A stretch of DNA of 64,000 nt from Onchidella celtica (lineage: Eukaryota > Mollusca > Gastropoda > Systellommatophora > Onchidiidae): contig OZ007569.1 in NCBI GenBank assembly GCA_963931925.1, positions 42,251,021 to 42,315,020 on the forward strand, read 5' to 3'. A model generated the notes under the pieces. It worked only from the letters and a program-made list of their open reading frames with translations. It was not told where the DNA came from and did not search any database. The position numbers were made by a program, and so were the translations under genes. How positions within the stretch are numbered: the first letter of the stretch is position 1; the number at the start of each line of letters is the position of its first letter. Shown here one piece after another: positions 39,467 through 52,428 of the stretch.

Positions 39467-41431
39467 TCCAAACAAAATTCTCTCAATTGTTTGTCTCTCA
39501 ACCACCGCCACCACCTCCCCCGCCCTTTTTCACTTCCTCTCTGGTCAAAGTAACATAGCCGAACATCCACCACACAAAGATACCCCAACAAAATGATTCA
39601 TGCATCTGGCACGGAGTCAAAAGCCAATGCATGAATGTTGCACGTTGTTGTCCATTTGATTTTTTCAGCCAGTGACCTTTCGAGGTTTGGCTTCCAGCAG
39701 CTGCTCTTGTAGTACGCAAAAGGTCACGGGGCCCTTCAAGTGTGACCCTTGTTGATCTGCAATGTTTTGTTTTCCAAAGTTAGACATATTACTCACAAAC
39801 CACGAAAACATTGTGCCAATACACTGGACAAATGATCGAACCAGAGTATGAGATTTTGTTTTCGTTGACAAACCATAATACTCGACCAGCAGAATGTCAA
39901 GATCGAAACCGTTCATTTGTGTTTAAAAAAGTTCAGGTCTGAAGGAACATCAACATTTAGGAAACTCTGTTTTGTGTCTTATAGTCAAACTACTTACGAT
40001 AGAGTTTTGTCATGAGCATGTCGCAAATTTTTGAAGGTACTGTGGCCGATTAATTACTAAAATCCTACTAGCAAAATCCAATTTAGCCGCACAGCGCAAA
40101 TGGTCACTCTAAAACAAAACAAAACAGAAAAAGATTGTGCGTTTTTTGTCATAAGTCAAAAGTTAAATATACTTGCAAAGTGCTGCATACTATTGGAGAA
40201 GATTAGTATCAGTTTTAATCTTGTTATCTACCATCAGTCGTTGCCCAGTGTTCATCCGGCATGTGTTTATGCCAGCCGTCTAATACTTTGTTCCCAGAGC
40301 TGGACCTTAAGGTTCTCAAAATGTGACTGAGACAGTATAAACTGATACAGGAAAAACTGGACTATCCACGAAGACCAATCAGAAAACTCAGAAACACGCA
40401 AACTTTCGGTCTCCCGGACGTTCATAAGTTTAACCTCCTAATGCCCAGAAAACCATTTGGAAAACCTCACTCGGCGTCCAGTATAGGACAATTTCTAGTA
40501 TATCAGTACAATCATTATTTTGCTTGATTACTATGGCCTTGCCTTTTTAAGTTTATTAATTCCTTTTATATTTTTAAATACGGTCGATTTTGGAGGTTTC
40601 AAAATTCTTGGACAAGACACGTTATGTCTGTGCAGCAGAGGGTTAAAAGTAGTCTTAGAAGGCAAACTACAGTGTGTAGCGTTAAATATGGATAATCCAA
40701 GTTTAGATGTCCTGCGAGAATACATTGGTTAATCCCGAAATAGCTTGAGAATCTCTAAATGTAACCGCTAAATCCGCAAAATTATCCACTTTGTCTGATA
40801 ACAGGAAAGACAGCACCCCCCACCCCCCCCCCCCCAAACCTCGCACCCTTCGTACTTTTAAAATGTTTTGAATCTGTCATCATCTTGGGCTGTGACCAGA
40901 AACACAAACTCTTTCCCGTCTCCCCTTGCCTGGACCAGATGTGAACAGGTCATGAAGGAAATGCACGTCTTCCGCTCCGGAGGTCTTCACAAACAGATTG
41001 CTGGCCGATGTTGCAAGTGCGACCTTGCACTGCATTCTAAACCCAAAATGGGCCGTAACGCAAATACTGCACTGTCTTTACTGACACAGATTAAGGTTGT
41101 CGTGACCCAAAAAGAAAAAAAGTTTCGTGTAGTCAGCCAAGATTGTCCACACTGATATCTGAATGGCCTCGTATGCATGTAAAACTTAAGATGAAATTCC
41201 CACGCGGTTACGTTCAGATGCATCAGAAGATTGGTCGCGTCAGTTGACAAAAAAACAACAACCTAACGCTGGCCCAATCCCGAAACCACACATCATGTGA
41301 CAAGGAGTTAAGTTTACAGGAGAGGGATTTTTTTCCCCCTGAAGTCTTAAATAGTGACATAAATAAATATTTGAAATAATGTATTTCCTTAATCAATAGA
41401 AAACAACAACAACCACACCACAAAGCTAAAA

Positions 41432-41918
41432 TTCCTCCTCCTCCTTATCATCCTCACCACCACTACCGCCGCTGCCACCATCATCACCACCACTACCGCC
41501 ATCATCATCACCACCAGCACCACCACCATCACCACCACGGCCACAATCATCACCACTACCACCGCCATCTTCATCACCACCACCACCGCCGCTGCCACCG
41601 TCATCAGCACCACCACGGCCACAACCATCACCACCACCACCGCCATTATCATCACCACCACCACCATCATCATAACCACCAAGGCCACAATCATCACCAC
41701 CACCACCACCGTCATTATCATCACCACCACCACCATCATCATCACCACCACCACCATCATCACCACCACCACCATCATCATCACCACCACCATCATCATC
41801 ACCACCACCACCACCATCATCACCACCACCACCGACACCGTCATCGCCGCCGTCAGTACCATCATCGTCATCATCATCATCATCATCGTCATCATCACCA
41901 CCACCACCACCACCGCCG
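41432..41918 (+). repeat. Long (CAY)n repeat region, about 490 bp
   Basis: CAC and CAT triplets with GCC and CGTC interruptions. A higher-order pattern (ACCACCGCCATNATCATCAC) recurs several times. Its complement keeps a 188-codon Met/Val-rich frame open, which is not a gene. Confidence 0.95.
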
Positions 41919-42075
41919 AGAGTTCATAGAGTATTGGGCTAAAAGCCATTGTCATGAGGAGCTGTGCCGTTTCATGGTCGGGCTAGCCACACGGCGTTTT
42001 AGCTCTACCCATGATAGACGAAATGTCATAAAAACCACAGAAAAACTGTGGGGTCGCAGCAGGGCTATAAGCAAA

Positions 42076-42277
42076 GTCAAAATTGGGCAAAAAGAAAAGG
42101 TTGTATGTTGCAAAACCCTGCGTGAGAAATAAAACCCAAACAATACACTTGAAAAAGGCGAAAGCCGAAAATTTTGTGTATTTTCTGTCTTCTCTTTAGT
42201 TTACTTTGTATTGTTTGGGTTTTATTTCTCACGCGGGGTTTCGCAACATACAACCATTTCTTTTTGCCCAATTTTGA
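42076..42277. mobile_element. Foldback element, 71-bp arms around a 59-bp loop
   Basis: The left arm (42076-42147) begins GTCAAAATTGGGCAAAAAGA. The right arm (42207-42277) is its reverse complement with only about five mismatches. The shared core TGAGAAATAAAACCCAAACA is perfect. The loop has a small GGCGAAAGCC hairpin near 42157. GATAGACGAA occurs outside both ends (42012 and 42282), perhaps a remnant duplication. Confidence 0.8.
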
Positions 42278-43317
42278 CCACGATAGACGAATACGAGTAG
42301 CTGTGCAAGTTGTCTCACACTTCAGTATATTGCTGCTTGTCGTCTGGGCCTTTCAACGGAATGATCGCTGACAATATATAAGGAATTTATGCATTTGCCC
42401 AACAAGCAAGTAAGCAAACAAACAAACAAGCAGTGTATTCCCCAACAAACACCATGTTTAGATCATAAGAGCTTGGCTTTGAAGTATTTTGGCTAGAAGA
42501 AAAACAATAACAACAACAAAAAATGCAAGAGAGAGAGATAAAAACAACACAACTCTAAGTAGAAGTGGACCAGCAATTAGATTATGTTGTTTCAACATCT
42601 GTATTTCGAAATACACAATGTGGGTCTGCGGTGTCATAAGACAATGAGTACATAACATCACATGTCTCTTTGTCCCGACTCTCTCACCCCCTCCCCCCCC
42701 CCCCAACCCACTCTTTCCCTTAAATTGCATCGTAATTCCGCAGAGAGGAGCTGTATTTTTAATAGCCAATCGGTAGTCGGTTCATCTGCGGTCAAGACTG
42801 AGATTGTTGATAAACAAATCGGGACATCACTGCACGAGAAGATAAGTCCCCGTAGTGAATTGTCCCTTCCGTATTAATGATTTTTCCCATGAAAAGATAG
42901 AAATAATCAGGTGCTTTAAAAAAAAAACAACCCCAAAAAACTTAGTTTTTCATAATTGGTAAATCTTCGATTTTTCTTGGAATAGGCATTGTTTATGAAG
43001 TACAAGTACAAGAATACTTTGGTGTTTGGATTGTTTATCAGCAAGGGTCATTTTAAGAGCGTCAGATCTGATAAGTGCGTCCCTGGGAGGGAAAACAGTG
43101 ACATTTTAGACAAAAGAAAAAGAGAGTTTGGTTGATGGCCGGGGGGTAGAAAGGGAAAGGAAGAGGGAGAGAGAAGTGCTAGGAAATAGCATGTGATTCA
43201 ACCACTTAACCTGACATTAGAATTATTGTTGCGGAAACCGTATCCTGGATGTGTTCCATGGCCATATTTGGTGGGAACATTATATGACGAAACCGTTCTC
43301 TGCCCTGTCGGGTGTTC

Positions 43318-43540
43318 TACCTCTACCTGCCTGCCTACCTACCGATCTGGCTATCAACAACATTCCATTTACCACCTGCCTGTCTGCCTACATACCTATC
43401 TACCTGCCTGCCTACATACCAATCTGGCTATCAACAACGTTCCATCTACATACCAACCTGCCTACCAACATTCCTACCTACCTACCAGCCACTCTGTCCG
43501 ACTGCCCGCCTGCTTGTCTGTCTTTCTGTCTGCCTGCAAG

Positions 43541-43571
<31 letters not shown>

Positions 43572-43610
43572 ACCATCTGTCTATCCATGTACCATCATTC
43601 TGTCTATCTG
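43318..43610 (+). repeat. (CTGC/CTAC/TGTC) tetranucleotide region with an internal duplication
   Basis: Tetranucleotide tracts enclose two copies of ATCTGGCTATCAACAAC (about 43342 and 43421), each followed by TTCCAT. A unit of roughly 79 bp was duplicated. Confidence 0.85.
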
Positions 43611-44137
43611 TGTGATTTCATTGTTCAGATTTGTAAACATGACCGCCATTTGACGGCGTTTGCTTTGAATTCTAATTAAGAAAAACGTCAACTAACAAAA
43701 TGAACAGATACTAACAACGAACACAAAAATAAACAAACACCCGCCTCATTTTACAGCTTATTAAATGTGTGCAATTTAACTAAATCTTGGCTAACTGAAC
43801 CCACTGCAATAGAACAAACTACAATGTATGAAAAGTCTACTCTTTATACCCTGACCCTGAAACTAACACTTACAGCATAGTTAGCATTTATCATCCACGC
43901 ATAATGATGAAAATCAAGTAACCAGATGTTGCCCAGAATATTTCAAGATAATATTCTTTTGTTGCAGGAGATTATCATCAACTTCGTACTTGAATTTTAT
44001 ATTTATTCTTGATGAGATCAACGTATTCAAACCTGTCACCTCCGTGCCCTCTTCCAACCTCAACCTACAATGTGCACCTTTGTGCTGTGGGTCTTTGTTC
44101 TTTGAGTTGTCTCAAGCATCGTTAAATGAAAACATTT

Positions 44138-44145
44138 TAGAGAGA

Positions 44146-44199
<54 letters not shown>

Positions 44200-44239
44200 C
44201 ACGTAAGTGCGCACGCTCGTGTACACACGCACACACACA
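44138..44239 (+). repeat. (AG)n then (AC)n microsatellites
   Basis: AG repeat at 44138-44198 and a short AC tract at 44223-44239. Confidence 0.9.
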
Positions 44240-44705
44240 GACGAAACAAATTAAAAAAAAAACAAACAAAGAAGAGGAAGATTAAAGAATCATAGATAAA
44301 GAAAATGGGAGATTATGAGAGTACGCACGTGAGCTGGTAGGGGGGTCAAACAAAACAAAAAGGGGAGGGGGAGTGGAGGACAAGGAGGAAGGCATGTGAT
44401 GCGACCACTTGAAGTTACTGTGGCATCTACATCCTTCAAACACGGTAGTTAGTGGTTTTGAATGAGGTCTGACTGAAGATGTCTGGTGACCTCAGCTATG
44501 TATAGCTTTGGGAATCCGTAACATCATCTCAGTGTATTATGATTATGTTCATACACTGCGTACACTGCGTCGTGTGGTCCCTCACATCATAAGTCAGATG
44601 TAGTGAGGTTTGTCATTGGCTCTCGCCACCTGTTACATTTTCATATTTTGTGACTTGACGTGAATGTAAGAAATTTTAAACAGCAACGGCAGTGACCCAG
44701 CAAAC

Positions 44706-44969
44706 AACATCGTCCCTACCGCTGCCACCACCATTACCGTCATCGTCACATCACCGCCATCATCGTCATCACCGCTGCCACCACCACCATCATCGTCATC
44801 ACATCATCAATACCCACCACCCGCCACCATCATCACCACACCACCGCCGCCACCACCAGCATCATCGTCATCATCACCACCGCTACCACCATCACCACCA
44901 GCACCATCGCCACCACCACCGCTGCCACTGCCGCCACTACCACCACCATCATCATCATCCACAACAACA
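44706..44969 (+). repeat. (CAY)n repeat region with CGC variants
   Basis: CAC, CAT, CGC and CGT triplets for about 260 bp. The composition resembles that of 41432-41918. Confidence 0.9.
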
Positions 44970-45558
44970 GCAATGACAATATCAAACCTTAAAAATTATA
45001 GCGCATAAACGACAACAAGAACAACATAAGAACGTTCCTCAACAGTAGAATAGTTAATACTAGAAGAAAGAAAAATTAATATGTTTGCTCCATGCAGTTC
45101 GTAACAGTAGTTTATATTTTGTAATATAGTTAGTTCGAGCTGTCAGCAACAAATGAATATGGGGTGATGATGGCACAGGTAGTCTGACCAGAAGGTGTTC
45201 ACTCACGTTTACCTGATTAAATTTGTTGTCTTTAACTTAAATTTTCTGTTGATGCGAGGACTTGATCAAAGTAATTTGGATTTTCCCAGCAGAACCCGCC
45301 CAGCTTTGGGAGTAATTTAGTTCATTGTTAACTTATGATTGTCTGATTGTTAAATTGACTGGCAGATGAGGAATCATGTCTGAGAACCTCAAAAATTTCT
45401 CCAGCAAAAGCACCTTCACCACGATCAAAGTTACCAACACCAACACCACCACTCATCCTCCCATCCACCCTGCCAAAATATGACAATTATTATGAACAGT
45501 CCAGAACCTGTAGGTATATTGTTAACATGTGAAAATCTAGGGATGGGAACGAGGAAAT

Positions 45559-45563
<5 letters not shown>

Positions 45564-45646
<83 letters not shown>
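45564..45646 (+). repeat. (AG)n microsatellite ending in a G run
   Basis: Pure AG tract of about 72 bp passing directly into about 11 G. Confidence 0.95.
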
Positions 45647-47135
45647 AGTCACTGTCAGTGCAAATTTAAAGTCAAGAATACCCCCCCCCCCCCGCCCCAG
45701 ACACAAGAGGCCTTTGGCATTTCACCAAAATTTCCCTAAATAGCTCAACAGTAGTCTACTTATAAAGGAATGCGTAGGTTTCATTCGAGTGGAGAAGTTT
45801 CTCAGCTGGTCAGAGGAGAAAAATGCGTCTGAAACTTTCAAGATCTTAGTTTCAAAATATATCACCAAATGATGACAGCACTGAATTGTGACCATTGTTC
45901 ACAGACCACAAAACACGGGAGATAATACATTTTCAGTCTGAGCTTTGATATGTTGTTTACGAGCTAGCCAAGTTTATCTTTTTGGCTCCAAGTCAAGAAT
46001 TTCTAAAGCTGTGCCACTTGACGAGCCCCCGTGTCATCTGAAGAGTTCAAAAGCCTAGACGGTGGACAGTTGTATTCTCTAAACGCCCTGAATCCTCTCA
46101 TTGTTCGAGAGAGGCCATTGGTAGCTTTTGAATACGTGATTTACAGATTATGAAGTAAACACTTACATACAAGAAAGTTATGAGAAATGACTTGAAATAG
46201 TGACAGATTTACAATGGTTCTGACTAATGTATTTGGTGAAAGGACCTTGTTTATTGGACTAGATAATACAGGAAAACTGTCTATTGTGGAATCTAGGCTG
46301 TGAAGGATACTAGACGTATTTCTTTGTCCCTTTTATCGGCAAGACTTTTCTTTACGATGATGATGTCTTTTACAACTGACGCTGTTGTTGATGAAATATT
46401 TATATCTGATTAAAAGTTGTTCCATTCTTAGTAGTTGTTACATTACTGAAACTGAATTGATATCCCAAGGGCTGTTTTTTCATAGTTTATGGTAAGGATT
46501 ATTTTATTATAATGTGCTGAAATCTTGTGACTGGTGCATCTTCAACTTAAACACGTTTTAACCATATTACTGTCAGGAATGAGTTACTGTGTCTCGTCAA
46601 ATCTTCATCTTACAAATTTAGTACTCGAGGCTGTCTCTGATTTAGAAACCTCAACAAAATGTACATTTCTGGAGAGCTGGTTTAATTGGCACTTGCATGT
46701 CGGTGAACCACACTGCCAATGTAATTGTCTTAAGACAATGGCCGTATAAGGGTTAAACGCTATCGGTATGCAACATTTTCTCACTGAGCACCTGGGGCCA
46801 GAACTTATGTTTTATTGGGAAATGAGAGGAATTATCAGGTAGTTAATTTAATAACGAGGAGCATTCCCTTGAAAACATGACACTGGTAGGTATACAAAAA
46901 TGTAGAACAAAGGACCAGATAAAAAGAACACTGGGACTGTTGTGTCTTTGATCTCGAATTCATCGGATTTTCATAAACTTATATTAAGAAGGGCAGCAGC
47001 TGTTTTAATTCCTGAATGCTGATTTTGCATCTTGAAACATATCTTTGCACGCATAAAGGGCATCAAAAGGAGTGATGATCTCTCCCCCCCCCTCCCCGCG
47101 CCCTACCTTCGCCTTTTCACCAGTCTATCGACCTT

Positions 47136-47385
47136 CAGTGGTGTAGAGATCTTGCACTTTGCATGTGATACCAAATTAAAAGAGCACATACATACACTCA
47201 GGCACGCACATACTCACACACGTACACAAAAATACAGAAAGCGTGAACGAAAAAGCCCCTCCTTCTTTCTCCCAATCCCCAGTGGTATAGAGATCTTGCT
47301 CTTCGCATGTGATACCAAATTAAAGAACACACACACACACACACACACACACATGCACACACACAAAGATTGAAGGAAAAAGAAA
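47136..47385 (+). repeat. Tandem duplication, two units offset 144 bp
   Basis: CAGTGGTGTAGAGATCTTGC (47136) and CAGTGGTATAGAGATCTTGC (47280) start two units. Both continue with GCATGTGATACCAAATTAAA and then an AC-rich stretch, which in the second unit has expanded into (AC)n at 47326-47364. Confidence 0.75.
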
Positions 47386-48269
47386 AGGCAAATCTGATTT
47401 GAAAGCGGAATAGAGAGTGTGGTCTACGATTGAGTGCTATGTTTGTTGACATGGATCACATGTTTAGGATGTCAGCGCGAGCCGCGCACCGTGTTGGGGC
47501 ATCTTGCGCTGCACGCAGATCAGATCTCCGGACGTGAGGAAAAGACAAATGTTCCAACAGGCAAGCTGAAACACGCATAACCTGGACCCGACTGCTCTTC
47601 GATGCGGGTTGGCCAGGTTGCATGTCCTACATGCAAACACGGTGACATCCCAAACTTGGGAAGACCTAAAAACGGCCAAGCCACCCGCATACCGTCGGGG
47701 AGAGATCCGAAAAAAGGGGAGTGCACTCGCAGTGTTGTTGGCTTAGCTCCCCCTTCTACATAAGTCGCGTTCTTGCGGCCTTCAGAACTAACAAGAATTA
47801 GAATTCCTTGCCTAGTCCCCTGCTGGTACAATATCTACCTTAGCCCGTCTCTACAAACTTCAGCGCCGGTCCCAGGGCGGTCTTGAACGCTCAGCAAGTC
47901 GACACAACGCCCCGAATGTCTACTCATTTTTGCTTTATTTGTTTAATGTCTTGGGCTCCACGGGGTACGCTACGACTGTCTTTAGCGCCGTAAGTAAATT
48001 GGAATTAATCCCCAAATTTGTGGTCCGGTAGGATCGTGCTTGTAACCAGCCTCCCCGCCCCAAAAAAGAAACAAAACCCCACAAATCCAAGGGTTAATTT
48101 TGGCATGTAGATCGGCGGTTTTGTTGACCGTTATAGGTTCAAATGTGATCGATGTCAACACAGGAACATCATGAAGGCATCCGTACTGTTACCCCCTTTT
48201 ACTTGTGTAGTTGATTCCCTCTTTTGGCTTCCTTGTATTATACCATTGACATAAAGTCTTCAGAGATCG

Positions 48270-48345
48270 CTCTCTCTCTCTCTCTCTCTCTCTCTTCCTC
48301 CTACCCCCCACCCTAAACACACACAAACACACACACACACACACA
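48270..48345 (+). repeat. (CT)n and (CA)n microsatellites
   Basis: CT repeat at 48270-48296 and CA repeat at 48317-48345. A further CT tract lies at about 48381-48406 and an AC tract near 48488-48501. Confidence 0.85.
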
Positions 48346-49800
48346 TTTAATTTATAAAATTAAAAAAAACGTCCAAGGTCTCTTTCTCTCTCTCTCTCTC
48401 TCTCTGTCCTCCCTTCCCCACTCTTTTTTCCCTCCTGCACAGGCAGAAAAAAAAGTGACCCATGTGCCCACACCCAACCCCTCACAACACACACACACAC
48501 GTACACACGCACGCACTCATCGGCCCACCCACACACCTCTTCCTCCCCTAGAAATTCTTCATCATCGTCCCAGGGAAAAGTGAAAGTCTTGCAGTTCACC
48601 AAGTACAGTTTATACTCGTCGAGCACGCGTGAAAATGTAACTGGGCATTCTTCTTGTCTTCCTCGACATCTGTCAGCAGGTACTGTGTCTTCAGTTCATT
48701 GCCAGGATTTTTTTTCTCTTCTATTTTTTTTTTCCAAGCCCCTTAAGTGTGTCATAATTGTTCCATTTATCCAAGAAAAAACAACTTTTTTTTGGTTATC
48801 TCAGTGTTGTATGCCCTTAATTAACCATTAAATTACTTTCCGTCAAGTTCATTTTTCTTTTAAATATCACATGTCCCAGCATACAGCGACAGAAGTTCAA
48901 ATTGTAGGATGGCCGTCCAAACGTTCAATCTTCATCAATGCGTTTTTGTTTTTTTTTTAATCTTTTTTTTTTATCCCTCGCGATATGAAAATATGAGAGC
49001 TGTCAAAACTAGATAACATTCTCAGGGTACATACTCTCCTGCCCCCCCCCCCCCTCCTTCGGCTTTTTTCCCCACACGTCATCCACCCCTTGCTTAAACC
49101 AAACATTTCTAGTTTGATCTCGAAATTAAAAAAAAAAAATGGCATGTTTGTATGATATCTTTTATGTTTATTCTTTTAGAAGTTATTGTAGCATTTTTTA
49201 AAAAAAAGTTTGTTTCTTTCTAAAGGGGAGTCTTTGCGAAATACAATTTTTTTGCTTCACTTGAAGTTACAGGCCATGTATCTCATTGCTGCATATCCAT
49301 AGGCACGGGACACCGCCTTCTTTGTTATTTTGTCTTTGCATTCCTAATCGGCAAATTAATCCCCAACAAAGCTTTAGTTTTGAGCTCGCAAAGGAACAGG
49401 CCAGGAGCCATTGTCTGCCTTTGTGTGAGTATCACGCATGAGGTCACACATCTTCACCCTCAAAACCACGTACGACTGATTGATGTTGTTGTTGTTTCCA
49501 TGGGGCGTCCCATATGCTTAGAGTTAAGATATTGCCCCTGTCAGTTTTGTGGGATTTAGTGGTCTCTCCCCCCCCCCCCCGCCCCCCCATGATGTCACAC
49601 CAGTTGGCAAGCCAAAGTGTTCTATGTCTTTTTCGGAAAGAAACTGAGTTCATGCCATCAATGGACTGACATCTAGTGTATCTTTTTCTTTTCAAGGACC
49701 GCTGATTTGGAATTCTCTGCCTTAGTCTTGGAGAGAGAATGAAAATTTTATAAGTTGTAAACATCATCATCGTCATCATCATCATCATCATAATAATAAT

Positions 49801-50206
49801 AACAATAATACATAACATTTATATAGCTCTTCAGCCCGTTAACAACCAGGCCCTAAGCGCTTTGCAACATTTATATCATATAAATCACACACACAATACA
49901 CAGACATACTAAAAAAACAACAAACAACAAGTTGATGGACATTCAGAGTGTAAAAAGATGACCCCTCAGCTGATGTTTAAAAGTCATGCAAGTTTCAGTC
50001 TCTCTCAGGTTTGATTAAAACATCAGCTGAAGAGTCATCTTTTCACACTCTGAATGTCCATCAGTTCAGTTGTTGCTGTTTTTTTTTTTTAATCCTGATG
50101 TGTGTGGGTGTGTATGCAATGTGGTATTGCTATGATATAAATGTTGTAAATTGTGTAAAGCCTGGTCGTTAACAGTATGGAGAGCTATATAAATGATGTG
50201 CGTTAT
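49801..50206. mobile_element. Foldback element embedded in AAT/ATT repeats
   Basis: The left arm (about 49813-49980) and right arm (about 50014-50205) are inverted copies. The innermost 50 bases pair almost perfectly (GATGGACATTCAGAGTGT against ACACTCTGAATGTCCATC). The outer ends share ATTTATATAGCTCT, GTTAAC(A/G)ACCAGG and ACATTTATATCATA. The loop is about 33 nt. The ends run into (AAT)n on the left (49791-49812) and (ATT)n on the right (50204-50260). The TTTATATAGCNCT terminus resembles abundant non-autonomous elements of marine invertebrates, from memory. Confidence 0.8.
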
Positions 50207-51444
50207 TATTATTATTATTGTTATTATTATTATTGTTATTATTAGTATTATTTTATTATTATACCTCCAATTAATTTCAAGTCTGTGCGCTGTGCGTAAG
50301 TTGGATGATAATACTTAGTATTTCTGTATTTTCGTTATGTCTTGTTTAGAGGCGCTCAGACTTTTGAAGCCAGATTGTCCCAAAAGTGGAGTCAAGGACG
50401 ATAGAACACTTGTGCATATTTCTGGGGGGTGACGATGTAACAAGCTCAGTGGCGGCGAAAGGAGCGGGGGGTGGGGGGGGGGGGATAGACGGAAGGTGAT
50501 GTCCCCGACTTAATCCGCACGTCACCTGCTCTCTCGATGTGCACCTGCTAGCGGTCTTGTCCTAGACTCACGCGTGCGATTGGGACCCGCTTTGTTTTAA
50601 GGATCTGAACTGATGCCGTGGGCTACCTGAGCCGCATTGTTTTTTCCACTTTAATGGCTTCTGTAACTTCAGTGTGGTCTGTGACCCTTGCGCTCGGGGA
50701 TTTTTATTGTTCAATTATTTTAGGCATGAAGATATTGCATAACACGGTCCTGGCGTTTGAAGAATGTATTTTCAAGTTGGTGCACCGTTGATAAACTTGT
50801 TAGTGGTGACGCGCTAATCTGAGGCTCCTAAAAGAAATAATAAAAAATAAGGGATATTTAGATTTGTGGTTTATCGCCAAAATATCACATTCATTATGTT
50901 ATAGTGCAAAGGGATAGAGTTAATAAAAATAATAGTGATATTCATAATAATGATAATAATTTTAATGGTTGCGCCCATATGAAAAATGCATCTTTTTTAA
51001 ATTAAACATTTGGTAGCCAGTAGAACTCACGGATAAGGTTAATGGAAATTAACTTTGTTCACTCAGAGTTTATTGTAATGTAGATTTGATTAAGCGGGAA
51101 ATATTCGATTCATATAAAATCAGTTCTCATTTTTTAGTTCATGAAAGTACAGATGAATGAGGCGAATGGAAATTAAATATAATATATTTTATAATAACTA
51201 ATCCTTGCTAGTTTGCTGCGCTAATTATGGAGCTCTTGGAGTTGTAAGACCTGCGGCTACTTAAATGTTACATACAGCTTGAAGATAATATGGATTTTGT
51301 TGTGTGTTATTTTTCATCTTTTTTTTTTTTTTTAAACACTTTTGCATCTTCGATTTTCAACATTTTGGAGGAGGGGAATTAATATTCAATACCAACTTCC
51401 TGAGAGGCCGCAAATCACTAACTAGGTTAAACGAGTAGACTTAG

Positions 51445-51622
51445 CAGTGGCGGACCTACATTTTGGGCCCCTGGAGCTTGAAGTTACGGGGCCCTTTCGC
51501 AACCAGCAACAACAGGGCAACATCCAAAATTCACTCAATAATAATAAAACATTGGCCAGCCCCCCCCCCCCCCGGGATTAGGGTTTCATCAGTTCATTAG
51601 CTTCATTGTAGATCCGCCGCTG
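51445..51622 (-). mobile_element. hAT-like MITE family B, copy 2 (about 178 bp)
   Basis: Reverse-orientation copy of 3088-3269. The termini are CAGTGGCGGACCTACA and GTAGATCCGCCGCTG. The flanking octamers AGACTTAG (left) and AATCTTAG (right) match at 6 of 8 positions, which fits an aged 8-bp hAT target duplication. A run of about 15 C has arisen inside it near 51561. Confidence 0.8.
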
Positions 51623-52428
51623 AATCTTAGAGTACAAATAAGGTAACTTTTGGGGGGGGGGGTGGTCTTTTCCCCACCTGCATCGGCGTCTTCCGTCCCA
51701 GTTTCTCCCACGTACCAAACAAAATTGTGTCGGGGAAATGTCATCACCTTGTCAATATGAAGCTGAAGTCGCCGTTGTCAGCTGTATGTCACTCATTCAC
51801 AAGTACTCGCCGAACACTCATTTCTTTTCTTTTTTTTTTATCTTCTTAAGTGAGACAAAGTCCCAGGTCAACTCGGTCCAAAAGTTGAAGTTAAGTGCGG
51901 TATGTTTCTCCTTCTTGCAGGCTTTAATATGATACTCAGGTAGAGACTTTGTATGCTGAAAAGAAAAAAAAGTTTTCTCTTTCCCTCCGTTTGTTTTGAC
52001 AAAGAAACCAGTTACATGGCGTCCCAGGTTTTGACAGGACAAAGAAACAGGAGAGCCAAGCCGTAGACAGTGTAGGAAACAGAGTATTATGTTAGCAGAT
52101 TGACAGGCAGACTGGTGCTCACAATGCCGGACATTCACACCTAGTTATGAAACTCAAAATGACGCATTTATGCTCTGTGCTGCGTTGGTGTACGTTTGAG
52201 AATATATTTATCATTGCTATTAATAAGAGTACGAGAGTTTCAGCTTAAAATTGACTGCAAAAAGCAAGGGCGGATTTGTAATGTAATAGTGATACAATTA
52301 TTGTTCTGTATCTGAAAAATCAGCAAACCCAATACTTTTTTAAAATCGTTGGATATATTTAGACCTATCATTGTACTTAATATCATACCCAACCTATCCT
52401 GATCTTAAAACAAAATGGTTACCATGTC

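Larger units (their letters stand above)
32733..41431. other. Gene-free intronic DNA with local duplications
   Basis: Holds duplication G (35778/36421), an ATCC array (38666), a GT tract (39439), an AG/G-run block at 37500-37556 and C runs at 37347, 38611 and 40822. No gene seen. Confidence 0.65.
44970..49800. other. Gene-free intronic DNA rich in dinucleotide repeats
   Basis: Holds the AG, AC and CT arrays and the duplication at 47136. The stretch 47464-47990 is more GC-rich and unique. Its minus-strand frame (47520-47831) has no recognised product; it may be an unidentified dispersed element. Confidence 0.6.

Noticed and set aside
41389..41955. 188-codon minus-strand frame rich in Met and Val
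   Set aside because: It is entirely the complement of a CAC/CAT repeat array, with no domain and no coding signal outside the repeat.
43318..43610. CRISPR-like spaced repeats
   Set aside because: The spacing is irregular and the repeats are tetranucleotide microsatellites in a eukaryotic intron.
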